Assembly (NCBI GenBank): GCA_902786545.1
Contig: CADACU010000010.1
Coordinates: 1 to 64,000, forward strand
DNA: 64,000 nucleotides
Direction: 5' to 3'
From: an uncultured Anaerovibrio sp.
Lineage (GTDB): Bacteria; Bacillota; Negativicutes; Selenomonadales; Selenomonadaceae
Shown here: positions 1 to 6,303 of the stretch, in pieces
Layout: every line of letters starts with the position of its first letter
Numbering within the stretch: position 1 is the stretch's first letter
Translations under genes and position numbers: made by a program
Notes under the pieces: generated by a model
What the model saw: the letters and a program-made list of their open reading frames with translations, nothing else
Told to the model about the DNA's origin: nothing
Database searches by the model: none

Positions 1-21
1 AAAGTGTAAAATAACACTGTT

Positions 22-98
22 GCGGATGTAGCTCAGCTGGATAGAGCATCTGCCTCCTAAGCAGGGGGTCGCGCGTTCGAATCGCGCCATTCGCACCA
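22..98 (+). tRNA. tRNA-Arg (anticodon CCU)
   Basis: A 77-nt cloverleaf with encoded CCA. The anticodon stem TCTGC/GCAGG encloses the loop CTCCTAA, which gives anticodon CCT (reads AGG). The T-loop GTTCGAATC is present. Its last 45 nt (54-98) recur exactly at 3964-4008 and 6063-6107, so this gene is the integration site of two tandem islands. The first copy is the intact tRNA; the other two carry only the 3' part. A terminator-like hairpin follows at 108-143. Confidence 0.97.
54..98 (+). repeat. Island attachment site 1 (attL inside tRNA-Arg)
   Basis: A 45-bp sequence from the anticodon loop to the CCA end, identical to 3964-4008 and 6063-6107. Tyrosine-integrase elements commonly insert in the 3' half of a tRNA and restore it, leaving a second copy at the far end. 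That is the pattern here. Confidence 0.92.
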
Positions 99-107
99 TT
101 TAAAAAT

Positions 108-146
108 AACCTCAAAGCTAGTATTTATGCTGGTTTTGGGGTTTTG
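108..146 (+). terminator. Terminator after tRNA-Arg
   Basis: An imperfect inverted repeat, AACCTCAAAGC against GGTTTTGGGGTT, followed by TTTTG. Similar AACCTCGA hairpins follow the other two copies of the tRNA 3' end, so each island end carries its own terminator. Confidence 0.6.
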
Positions 147-175
147 TGTTTTTGAGATTAATTATCATAAATGTC

Positions 176-201
176 CTTGTGGGTCCATTTGTGGGTCCAT
201 A
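176..201 (+). repeat. Direct repeat GTGGGTCCAT x2, left end of island A
   Basis: Two copies of GTGGGTCCAT spaced about 12 bp apart, 78 bp inside the left attachment site. The same pair occurs in the same orientation at 3820-3843 near the right end. Paired short direct repeats just inside att cores are typical integrase arm-type binding sites; that function is inferred. Confidence 0.5.
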
Positions 202-336
202 GTAAAAAAACATAGTGAACCACAGCAATATAATGTACTAAAAAGACATGGGATTTTTAATACAAAAACATTTATCTTCTATTATATTAAGATAATCAAA
301 AAAATCCCGAGGCCAAATGACCTTGGGATAACATGA

Positions 337-468
337 TCAGCTGTCAAGCACAGCACCAATAGCTTCAACTGCCTTTTCCTGCATATCAGGCAAAACATGG
401 CTGTACGTGTCCAATGTAATTTTTATACTACTGTGCCCCAGCCTTTCCATAACCACACGTGGATATAC
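337..468 (-). pseudogene. Tyrosine integrase, C-terminal remnant
   Basis: Minus-strand reading gives about 43 residues ending at the TGA at 337-339. They contain the integrase C-terminal signature: MERLGHSS, then TLDTYSHV with the catalytic tyrosine, then LPDMQEKAVEAI. LGHSS and the TYSHV tyrosine are boxes of Tn916/phage-type site-specific recombinases. A stop (TAG at 484-486) and loss of similarity lie just upstream, so the N-terminal domain and most of the catalytic domain are deleted. The remnant points away from the tRNA with its 3' end nearest the attachment site, the usual arrangement. It was probably the integrase of island A and cannot be active. Confidence 0.85.
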
Positions 469-483
469 AATACCAGCAACAGA

Positions 484-760
484 CTAGCTTATGGTAGCTT
501 TGAACCTGTTGAGCAATACGAGGAACCTATCTCCAAAGAAATAATCAACGAACATATAACTTCTTTCTGGAGTAGCACCTCAAAGTGGTCGTTGCACGAT
601 GATGACACATTTTCCATCTATCTCGACAAAATTGTCAAGCCGTACATGACCGGGACACTTCCTTTTCTTTCAAACACATTAATCGACACCACAGAAAAGC
701 CCCTTACAAAATATATAAGATTTGCTTTTTAGTAGTTATATCCAATGATGACACACCCTT
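484..760. other. Decayed island DNA without a recognisable gene
   Basis: AT-rich sequence between the integrase remnant and the serine recombinase. A plus-strand reading frame of 111 codons starts at 397 but its first part is the antisense of the integrase remnant, and nothing in the rest is recognisable. Minus-strand frames give short interrupted pieces. I see debris only. Confidence 0.5.
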
Positions 761-1462
761 TCATCTGGACATTTGGACATAATAAGCCAATAATTCCTTC
801 TTATATTTATAATATGTATTGCGGCTCAACCCAACCAACTTCATGGTGTCTACATCACTAAGATTGCCTTCAAAATCTCGACTATACTGCCGTATTTTGT
901 CCATAGCCGGTGCCTTTTTCTTTACATTTAGCTTTCGCCCAACCTGCTGTCCAATCTGTTTACCATTCAATCTCGCGGTCTCAATGCCTTCTTTAGTCCG
1001 CTGCCGCAGATCCGACACCTCTTTTTCTGCCTGTTCAAAGGCCTTAATAATCTGCTTTTCTGCCAACAGCTTAATAACCTTATTGGTCGCATCGATGTAT
1101 ATGTCCGCTATATCGTTACCAGTGGATTGGATACTCTGCTGAGAAGCCTCCATATATGTTGCCGTATTTATGTATGGCTCCTTCAAAAAAACCAAGGACA
1201 CGCCCCTGTCCATTAACTGGAAATATGTGGTCACACCTTCATCTGCCGACCTAGACATCCGACTCACCGAATCGAAAATAATAGTGTCACCATTGGACAC
1301 CTTGGAAAACAGCTTGTCCCACTCTGGACGCTGCATTGTCCGTCCGGTATATGCCTCTTGTACCATGTGTACATCCGGACATGCTGCTATTATATTCCGA
1401 ATCTGGCGATCTATAGATTGTTCTTTTCTGCTGATCCGGGCATATCCATAAATCTTTGACAT
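761..1462 (-). CDS. Serine recombinase (resolvase/invertase family)
   Basis: A 233-residue protein of the Tn3-resolvase/DNA-invertase family, which cuts and rejoins DNA through a catalytic serine. The N-terminus has the YARIS motif with the active-site Ser at residue 10, followed by the QIRNI segment. The motif DTIIFDSVSRMSRSADE at about residues 59-75 holds the conserved arginines. The C-terminus (about 180-228) is a short DNA-binding region with a helix-turn-helix (MKLVGLSRNTYYKYKKEL). The start has a good ribosome site (AGGAG, 7 nt upstream). The last codons overlap one arm of an inverted repeat whose other arm is at 2270-2288, beyond the neighbouring toxin-antitoxin pair. It may therefore act as an invertase or resolvase on that cassette; this is inferred. 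Confidence 0.9.
   Translation of the reverse strand: MSKIYGYARISRKEQSIDRQIRNIIAACPDVHMVQEAYTGRTMQRPEWDKLFSKVSNGDTIIFDSVSRMSRSADEGVTTYFQLMDRGVSLVFLKEPYINTATYMEASQQSIQSTGNDIADIYIDATNKVIKLLAEKQIIKAFEQAEKEVSDLRQRTKEGIETARLNGKQIGQQVGRKLNVKKKAPAMDKIRQYSRDFEGNLSDVDTMKLVGLSRNTYYKYKKELLAYYVQMSR
762..780 (-). repeat. Inverted repeat arm 1 (pairs with 2270-2288)
   Basis: Read on the minus strand this is ATGTCCAAATGTCC followed by AGATG. The plus strand at 2270-2288 has the same 19 bp with one mismatch. A weaker GTGTGT..ATCA match continues outward on both sides. The arms enclose the recombinase and the RelB/YoeB genes. Confidence 0.7.
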
Positions 1463-1543
1463 AGTATCACTCCTGTTTTGTAATGAATTTTCTTTACAAT
1501 GTATATATTTTTCTTTATAATTGAATAAAAGGAGGTAATCGAA

Positions 1544-1801
1544 ATGGAGCAGGTAGCTGTAAATTTCCGCTTGGAAAAAGAATTAAAAACAAAGATGGAA
1601 GCTGTTTGTAAAGACATGGGAATGACCATGACTACAGCTTTTACTATTTTCGCAAAGAAAGTATGCAGAGAACGCCGTATTCCTTTTGAGGTATCCGCTG
1701 ATCCTTTTTACTCCGATGAAAATATGTCACGCTTGAAGGCATCTATTGCCCAGATGGAAGCAACAGGTGGCACTGTCCATGAGGTAAATTACGATGATTA
1801 A
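1544..1801 (+). CDS. RelB/DinJ-family antitoxin
   Basis: An 85-residue antitoxin. The N-terminal 50 residues form a ribbon-helix-helix DNA-binding domain typical of RelB/DinJ (VNFRLEKELKTKMEAVCKDMG, then TTAFTIFAKKV, then the family's IPFEV). The acidic C-terminal tail (about 55-85) should wrap and neutralise the toxin encoded directly downstream. An optimal AAGGAGGT ribosome site lies before the ATG. The stop overlaps the toxin start by 8 bp, so the two are translationally coupled. Such pairs repress their own promoter, here in the gap shared with the divergent recombinase. Confidence 0.9.
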   Translation: MEQVAVNFRLEKELKTKMEAVCKDMGMTMTTAFTIFAKKVCRERRIPFEVSADPFYSDENMSRLKASIAQMEATGGTVHEVNYDD

Positions 1802-2057
1802 ATCATGGACTGATGACGCTTGGGATGATTTCTGCTATTGGCAAAAGCAGGACAAGAAAACCTTAAAGCGGATTCTGAATCTCATAAAAGATATTGATAG
1901 AAACGGTTACTCTGGTATCGGGAAACCGGAACCTCTGGGAGAAAACTTATCTGGCTACTGGAGCCGGCGCATTGATGATGCTAACCGTATAGTTTATAAA
2001 ATTGAAAATGAGACCATAAAAATAGTCCAATGTGGCTCCCATTACCGAGATAAGTAG
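1794..2057 (+). CDS. yoeB: YoeB/Txe-family mRNA interferase toxin
   Basis: An 87-residue toxin of the Txe/YoeB family, which cleaves mRNA on the translating ribosome. The hallmark C-terminus is present (CGSHYRDK, containing the catalytic His and Tyr). GYSGIGKPEPLGENLSGYWS, IDDANRIVY and the conserved Glu and Arg that make up the active site are also present, so the toxin looks intact. It overlaps the antitoxin gene by 8 bp. YoeB is usually paired with YefM; here the partner is RelB/DinJ-like, a less usual but known combination. It probably stabilises island A. Confidence 0.92.
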   Translation: MIKSWTDDAWDDFCYWQKQDKKTLKRILNLIKDIDRNGYSGIGKPEPLGENLSGYWSRRIDDANRIVYKIENETIKIVQCGSHYRDK

Positions 2058-2218
2058 TATCGGTACAGCTCTCTGTGTTATGCAGGGAGCTATTTTTATA
2101 TTATTTTTGACGAACATCAAATTTGTTACATCTATTATACCATAAAACAGACTATAACGATAAACTTTTAATACAAAAAATATATACATTAAAATTGATA
2201 CCAAATTACAATAGAATA

Positions 2219-2245
2219 GCGCCACCTCTTTAGCGAGGTGGCGCC
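2219..2245. terminator. Strong GC-rich hairpin
   Basis: GCGCCACCTC and GAGGTGGCGC flank a short loop in very AT-rich DNA. It has no good T-run, so it may be a structural or recombination element rather than a terminator. Confidence 0.4.
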
Positions 2246-2269
2246 ATAAAATTAAATTTCCAATAAATC

Positions 2270-2288
2270 ATGTCCAAATGTCCTGATG
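2270..2288 (+). repeat. Inverted repeat arm 2 (pairs with 762-780)
   Basis: ATGTCCAAATGTCC followed by TGATG. This is the inverted copy, with one mismatch, of the sequence covering the 3' end of the serine recombinase gene. Confidence 0.7.
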
Positions 2289-2368
2289 TCCAGCCCAAAT
2301 AGTGTGTGTATCACCCATTTTTTAGCCCGTACACACCCTTTTTCCGGTGGACAAACAGACATCAAAGA

Positions 2369-3028
2369 TCAAGCGATGAAAAAATAATTTCTCCAGCACT
2401 CATACAATTGTTTTTTACGCTTAGGCCCCCTAAGCTTTTCCATTGCTTTTGCCTCTATCTGCCGTACTCTTTCTCTTGTAACCCCAAGCCTAACTCCTAT
2501 TTCTTCTAAAGTCATTGGCTCCCCATCACCAAATCCATTTCGCAGTCGTATCACCATCGCCTCTCGTTCCGAAAGTGATGACAGTATTAGTTCAATATTT
2601 TCTCTCAAGTCTTTATGATAAATATCTTCATATGTATCACATTCTACCAAAAGACCACAAGTTACATTTTGGTCATCCTCAAATTCCAAATTAATAATAT
2701 GATCTTCAATACTATATGCTGGCGTTAGAACACAAGCCATAAGCCAGGCATCCTGTTCATCACAATCATTTGTACTAAGAATTAACTCATACAACTCTTT
2801 TAGTTCTATATCTCGATAATTGTTATTATAAATACTACTTGATAATTTGCGAATAATTTTATCTATACGATCACTAAAATGAACAGGAATTCTAATATTA
2901 TAATCATATGGAGACATATCGCGATTCATTACTTGACGCATCCACATAGCTACGTAGGATGGAAAAAGACCGGCAACATTTTCGTTATGTTTCTCTATGG
3001 CCATGAAAATTCCAATACATCCAGCCAA
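2369..3028 (-). pseudogene. Sigma-70-like factor, N-terminally truncated
   Basis: The 219-residue reading frame begins at a TTG with no ribosome site. Its first residues (AGCIGIFMAIEKHN) align with the middle of sigma-70 region 2 (compare EGNIGLMKAVEKFD in RpoD). Region 2.3-2.4 follows (PSYVAMWMRQVMNRDM), then the start of region 3 (IRIPVH), and a clear region 4 at the C-terminus: LSEREAMVIRLR, then TLEEIGVRLGVTRERVRQIE for -35 recognition. Regions 1 to 2.1, including much of the core-polymerase contact, are missing, and an in-frame stop lies just upstream. The cut lies about 23 bp from the stop of the adjacent toxin gene, so arrival of that module may have truncated it. Residual function is uncertain. 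Confidence 0.75.
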
Positions 3029-3051
3029 GAGGGATGACTATGTATTTAACT

Positions 3052-3381
3052 TTATATCATTAGGCTATCCTTACTAAGATTGCTGATATCGCGGCCGCCG
3101 TACATTATTCTGGCAACATATACTTTCCCCGCATTTTCCTTAGGGAGATAAAAAACAACAAAATTACCGACAGGAAAATATCTAATCCCCTGACTTTTCC
3201 ATGGTTCGTCCTTCCATACCGGGTTGCGAAGTGGCATTTCGTCCAGCTTATCAATTGCATCCATTATTCGTTTTGTCTGATTAACAGCAGTTTCTGGAGA
3301 TAACAATCCATTACTGATATATTTGTAAATGTCATGTAAATCCTGCTTCGCCTCTATGGTATATTCGACTGTATAGCTCAT
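3052..3381 (-). CDS. RelE/ParE-superfamily toxin
   Basis: A 109-residue toxin of the RelE/ParE fold. It starts with a typical SYTVEYTIEAKQDLHDIYKYI helix-strand segment and continues with IRYFPVGNFVVFYLP and VARIMYGGRDI, the last two strands of ParE/RelE proteins. The target could be the ribosome or DNA gyrase; the sequence alone does not decide this. Its ATG overlaps the antitoxin stop by 4 bp (ATGA), giving coupled translation. It belongs to island A and lies on the strand opposite the RelB/YoeB pair. Confidence 0.88.
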   Translation of the reverse strand: MSYTVEYTIEAKQDLHDIYKYISNGLLSPETAVNQTKRIMDAIDKLDEMPLRNPVWKDEPWKSQGIRYFPVGNFVVFYLPKENAGKVYVARIMYGGRDISNLSKDSLMI

Positions 3382-3683
3382 ATACCAAAATCACGCTCCA
3401 TTTCAGCACGCAAATCAGCAGAAGATATGGTACGTCCTTCTTCTATATCAGACATACCTTTTGCTATTTCTGCATCGAACTGCTCCTTAGTGAGCGCTCC
3501 ATAGGAAAGCGGTTTCCTCTCTGGCAGCTTAACTTCAAAGGGGATACCTCTATGTAATACTATCTGCTTTAAAAACATACCAACAGCATTGGACATAGGA
3601 ATTCCCAGCTCGTTAAGTATGCCTTCTGCCTGATTTTTTAAATCCGGTTCGACACGTGCAAATACATTTGCTGTTCTAGCCAT
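3378..3683 (-). CDS. RelB/DinJ-family antitoxin
   Basis: About 101 residues. The start was set at the ATG preceded by AGGTGG at 5 nt; a GTG nine bases upstream overlaps that ribosome site. The N-terminal ribbon-helix-helix domain (TANVFARVEPDLKNQAEGIL, then ELGIPMSNAVGMFLKQI) and the family's GIPFEVKLP are clear. The C-terminal tail (about 65-101) is acidic and should bind the toxin encoded 4 bp upstream of its stop. This is the second RelB-type antitoxin in island A. It differs clearly from the one at 1544, so the two modules were acquired separately. Confidence 0.9.
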   Translation of the reverse strand: MARTANVFARVEPDLKNQAEGILNELGIPMSNAVGMFLKQIVLHRGIPFEVKLPERKPLSYGALTKEQFDAEIAKGMSDIEEGRTISSADLRAEMERDFGI

Positions 3684-3819
3684 AACAACCACCTCTTAGT
3701 ATAATTGTAAGCTAATAGCAAGCTTCTTGCAAGCATTTATATCAACCACAAATAAGTCCTAATTTACGGCCCAAGGAAAGATCGCTGGATTGAAATACGC
3801 TATGCAGCCTTCAATTTTT

Positions 3820-3843
3820 TGTGGGTCCATTTGTGGGTCCATT
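3820..3843 (+). repeat. Direct repeat GTGGGTCCAT x2, right end of island A
   Basis: Same sequence, spacing and orientation as 176-201. It lies about 120 bp before the right attachment site of island A. Confidence 0.5.
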
Positions 3844-3963
3844 GGTTTTGAAAAGGGTATAAAATGTATTCATTTTGTGGACATAACGCATATAAAGTAC
3901 TAAATATAAAGACAAAAACGCCCTAAATGGGCAAAAAACACCCTAAAAAAGGGGTTAATATAG

Positions 3964-4008
3964 CTCCTAAGCAGGGGGTCGCGCGTTCGAATCGCGCCAT
4001 TCGCACCA
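3964..4008 (+). repeat. Attachment site 2 (tRNA-Arg 3' fragment)
   Basis: An exact 45-bp copy of tRNA-Arg positions 54-98, without the 5' half of the tRNA. It is the junction of island A (right end) and island B (left end). The match to the third copy continues into the following GATGAAAATAACCTCGA. Confidence 0.92.
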
Positions 4009-4017
4009 GATGAAAAT

Positions 4018-4056
4018 AACCTCGAAGTCAGTGCTTATGCTGATTTCGAGGTTTTT
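4018..4056 (+). terminator. Terminator-like hairpin after att copy 2
   Basis: AACCTCGAAGTCAG pairs with CTGATTTCGAGGTT, followed by a T-run. It resembles the hairpins behind the other two att copies. Confidence 0.6.
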
Positions 4057-4303
4057 ATTATTTTGATAATAATTGTATTTTTATTGGGTATATGCTTTAG
4101 TACATCAGTAGGTACATCATTAAAATATGAATAGAATGTATACTGTGGACAGTATCGACAAAAAAATTTTGATATGATATAGTGCAGCTATAGTCCGCTT
4201 GATAATTTTAAATGTGAATTTTCCTGCTGAACAAAGTCTGGGATTTTATTGTGTTGCATATGATAAAATAATGGAACAGAGTGCAACGAGGGCGGGAATC
4301 ATA

Positions 4304-4717
4304 ATGAAAAACTGGAATTGGGCATCTTTTATTATTGGGTTTGTTGTCGGCGCAGGATTGATAATTGGCATAGGATTTGTCAGCAGTATATTTATGTTTG
4401 CTTCCCAAAGCAGCCACACGAATGTGACTGAGAATATCACAATGCTGCAGGAAGGTGAAGTCGGGGCCGAAATTGCAACGGAAAGCATAGTAATACGAAG
4501 AGTGCTAGATTCAAATATTGGCATAGCAGAAATTGCACAGGGGAAAAAACTATCAACTGGTTATTTTTATGGTCAGCCAGAGGTGTTATACATTGCACCA
4601 GAAAATCAAATGTTGTTTGAAGGCCAGGAAATTGCCATTCCAGAAGGAAAAAAGCTTATGCAAGTCGGTACATATAAGACATCAGTTAAAACCATAGCAG
4701 CTGTGCAAATCAAATAA
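4304..4717 (+). CDS. Small membrane-anchored protein of unknown function
   Basis: A 137-residue protein I do not recognise. The ATG at 4304 was chosen because it is preceded by GAGGGCGGG and begins MKNWNW directly before a hydrophobic helix (about residues 6-32, rich in Ile, Gly and Val). A longer frame upstream has no ribosome site. The remaining ~100 residues are polar, mostly predicted beta and extracytoplasmic, with no cysteines or known motif. It is the first gene of island B and is followed by an intrinsic terminator, so it is a single-gene unit. Confidence 0.6.
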   Translation: MKNWNWASFIIGFVVGAGLIIGIGFVSSIFMFASQSSHTNVTENITMLQEGEVGAEIATESIVIRRVLDSNIGIAEIAQGKKLSTGYFYGQPEVLYIAPENQMLFEGQEIAIPEGKKLMQVGTYKTSVKTIAAVQIK

Positions 4718-4724
4718 ATAAAAT

Positions 4725-4751
4725 AGGGAGGGCTACTGGCCCTCCTTTTTT
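4725..4751 (+). terminator. Intrinsic terminator
   Basis: GGGAGGGC and GCCCTCC around TACTG, then TTTTTTA, just after the stop of the membrane protein gene. Confidence 0.85.
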
Positions 4752-5077
4752 ATCAAATCACCTATAATTTAAAAAATCTTTTACTATTGTAGCATAATAT
4801 GACTTCTGTATCCATGAAACCACAGTAAAATCAAGACTTTCAGCGGACGACGCAAATAGAAGCGTTTTAAGGGGTGCTACTTTTCGCCAGCGATACCTGA
4901 TACCTATGAAATAGCTCTACGGCGATTCTGTGGGCTATATTTTTTAGCAAAAGAGGAGCGTTATAGAAAATGCTTTGCAATATTTGAGAGATACTCTATC
5001 CCCTGCATACATCAAATTGCTTTTGTTATACTTAGCTCACAAGATAAATAAAAAATAAATCAAAGGAGGAATCAGTT
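4752..5077. other. Island B remnant region
   Basis: No intact gene. The plus strand has a start-less open frame at 4860-5051 (63 codons, including the stretch YEIALRRFCGLYFLAKEERY). It could be the tail of a lost gene, but I recognise no family. Confidence 0.4.
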
Positions 5078-5218
5078 ATGAAAATCTTATTCTGCAATAT
5101 AGCATGGATGGAATGGTATAAAGGTGCCCGTTCTTATGATATGCCTGTAAACGGTGGGGCGTATTCAGAGCAGCTCCACTCTTTTTTGATTATTGATAAT
5201 ACATCAATATTGTTGTAA
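5078..5218 (+). pseudogene. Truncated gene fragment (MKILFCNIAWM N-terminus)
   Basis: A 46-codon frame with an excellent ribosome site (AAAGGAGGA, 7 nt before the ATG). Its first ~28 residues (MKILFCNIAWMEWYKGA, then PVNGGAY) resemble the start of a larger bacterial protein of unknown function that I recall beginning MKILFCN-W. After the NGG motif the sequence loses that character and soon stops. It is probably the 5' end of a gene cut by deletion. Confidence 0.5.
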
Positions 5219-5250
5219 AATGGTTGTAATAAAGTAAGAGGTAATTGAAT

Positions 5251-5577
5251 GTGGAAATATACGATTATCATTCCGCTGGTGGAAAAAATATTATTTTGAA
5301 CTATGTGGAAAAACTCACCAAGCAGGAACAGTTGGAAATCTATGATACCCGTGAGGAAATTCGTAAAAGTGGTTTGGATGCTTTTGAAAAGCTAAATACA
5401 CGCCAGCTCAGAGGAAAGCTCTGGGAAATCAAGCTTTCTCAGAATCGCATAATGTATGTCATTATGAATAAGGATGCTGTTGCGTTTCTGCATATTTGCA
5501 AAAAACAGAAGGGCAAAGCTGAAAAGCAAGACTTAGAAAAAGCATTATCCAGAGCCAAAAAAGAAGGATTATTGTAA
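5251..5577 (+). CDS. HigB/Gp49-like toxin (RelE superfamily)
   Basis: A 108-residue toxin of the phage Gp49-like/HigB group. Conserved segments are the NYVEKLTKQEQLEIYDTREEI helices, QLRGKLWEIKLSQNRIMYVI with the basic patch, and FLHICKKQKGKAEKQDLEKA, the standard C-terminal signature (hxFxKKxxKTP-like) ending in a lysine-rich helix. The GTG at 5251 was preferred (AGAGG at 9 nt); a TTG two codons earlier is possible. It is followed 12 bp later by its HTH antitoxin, the toxin-first order of higBA. The likely activity is ribosome-dependent mRNA cleavage. Confidence 0.87.
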   Translation: MEIYDYHSAGGKNIILNYVEKLTKQEQLEIYDTREEIRKSGLDAFEKLNTRQLRGKLWEIKLSQNRIMYVIMNKDAVAFLHICKKQKGKAEKQDLEKALSRAKKEGLL

Positions 5578-5589
5578 AGGGGTGGAACT

Positions 5590-5880
5590 ATGTTAGTAAA
5601 AAGTAATCCTGTAAAGGAACAGAAAATTATAGCAGAGCTTACCGCCAGTGATGAGGCTCTTATGAGGCAGCATAAGCTCTTTCAGGCAGAAATGCAATTC
5701 AAACAGGAGCTTATAAACAAGCGTAAAGCTTATTCTCTAACCCAGAAAGATATCAGTGAGCGTTCAGGGTTATCTCAGCAGGCAATTAGCCGATTGGAAA
5801 AGGGAAATGGCGGAACCATAGAAACCATTATCAAATATTTGAGTGCTATGGGCTGCTCATTAACCTTGAAAGAAATTTGA
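5590..5880 (+). CDS. XRE-family HTH antitoxin (HigA-like)
   Basis: A 96-residue protein with a C-terminal Cro/CI helix-turn-helix at about residues 40-90 (KRKAYSLTQKDISERSGLSQ, then AISRLEKGNGGTIETIIKYL). The N-terminal helical part (1-38) is the likely toxin-binding arm. A clear AAAGGGG ribosome site precedes the ATG. It forms a two-gene unit with the HigB-like toxin and probably represses it. It is the last gene before the third attachment-site copy. Confidence 0.9.
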   Translation: MLVKSNPVKEQKIIAELTASDEALMRQHKLFQAEMQFKQELINKRKAYSLTQKDISERSGLSQQAISRLEKGNGGTIETIIKYLSAMGCSLTLKEI

Positions 5881-5920
5881 TTTTTTTTACATCTTCTAAC
5901 ATCTTCAATGAAGTTAGAGT

Positions 5921-5951
5921 TTGAACCCTATTTTGAACCACATTGAACCTT
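5921..5951 (+). repeat. TTGAACC x3 short direct repeats
   Basis: Three copies of TTGAACC in about 31 bp, roughly 110 bp before the third attachment site. Their position suggests integrase arm-type sites of island B; the function is inferred. Confidence 0.4.
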
Positions 5952-6062
5952 CATAATATATTGTTCGTTTAAGAGATGTATAATATGAAAGAAATGAGTC
6001 TATATAATGGAAGAAAAATAACTAAAATATGAAATATACAAAATATTTTTCGAGCAAAACAT

Positions 6063-6107
6063 CTCCTAAGCAGGGGGTCGCGCGTTCGAATCGCGCCATT
6101 CGCACCA
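6063..6107 (+). repeat. Attachment site 3 (right end of island B)
   Basis: The third exact 45-bp copy of the tRNA-Arg 3' end. Chromosomal sequence resumes here. The following hairpin (6117-6152) is probably the tRNA's original terminator. Confidence 0.92.
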
Positions 6108-6116
6108 GATGAAAAT

Positions 6117-6152
6117 AACCTCGAGCCCTTTTGTAATAAGGGGCTTGGGGCT
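6117..6152 (+). terminator. Terminator after att copy 3
   Basis: ACCTCGAGCCCCTTTTG-like arms pair with AAGGGGCTTGGGG, followed by CTTTTTG. Confidence 0.55.
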
Positions 6153-6303
6153 TTTTGTTTTTCAGCGATAACCCGGTGGAAGATGTCCCCTGCCACTACA
6201 GATGGGGAAAAGAAACTTTTTGTCCGAAGGACAATGGGGATGATTGGCGAATATATACTATGACTGGAGACGGCATAGGACTGTGTGTAAGGAGGGTGTG
6301 CCT

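Larger units (their letters stand above)
2058..2368. other. Intergenic region with hairpin and inverted-repeat arm
   Basis: About 310 bp between yoeB and the sigma-like gene. It contains a hairpin at 2219-2245 (GCGCCACCTC/GAGGTGGCGC) and the second arm of the inverted repeat at 2270-2288. No gene is recognised. Confidence 0.6.
3684..4303. other. Junction of islands A and B
   Basis: About 620 bp without a gene. It holds the right-end GTGGGTCCAT repeats of island A (3820-3843), the second attachment site (3964-4008), a terminator hairpin (4018-4056), and at 4101-4120 a different pair of direct repeats, GTACATCA twice at 12-bp spacing. The last pair probably forms the arm-type sites of island B. 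Confidence 0.65.

Noticed and set aside
127..336. 69-codon open frame beside tRNA-Arg
   Set aside because: It spans the tRNA terminator and the direct repeats of the island end, and has no ribosome site.
397..732. 111-codon plus-strand open frame
   Set aside because: Its first part is antisense to the integrase remnant, it has no ribosome site and no recognisable domain.
3964..4008. Second and third tRNA-Arg genes at 3964 and 6063
   Set aside because: Only the 3' 45 bases are present; the 5' acceptor strand, D-arm and half the anticodon stem are missing. They are attachment-site scars.
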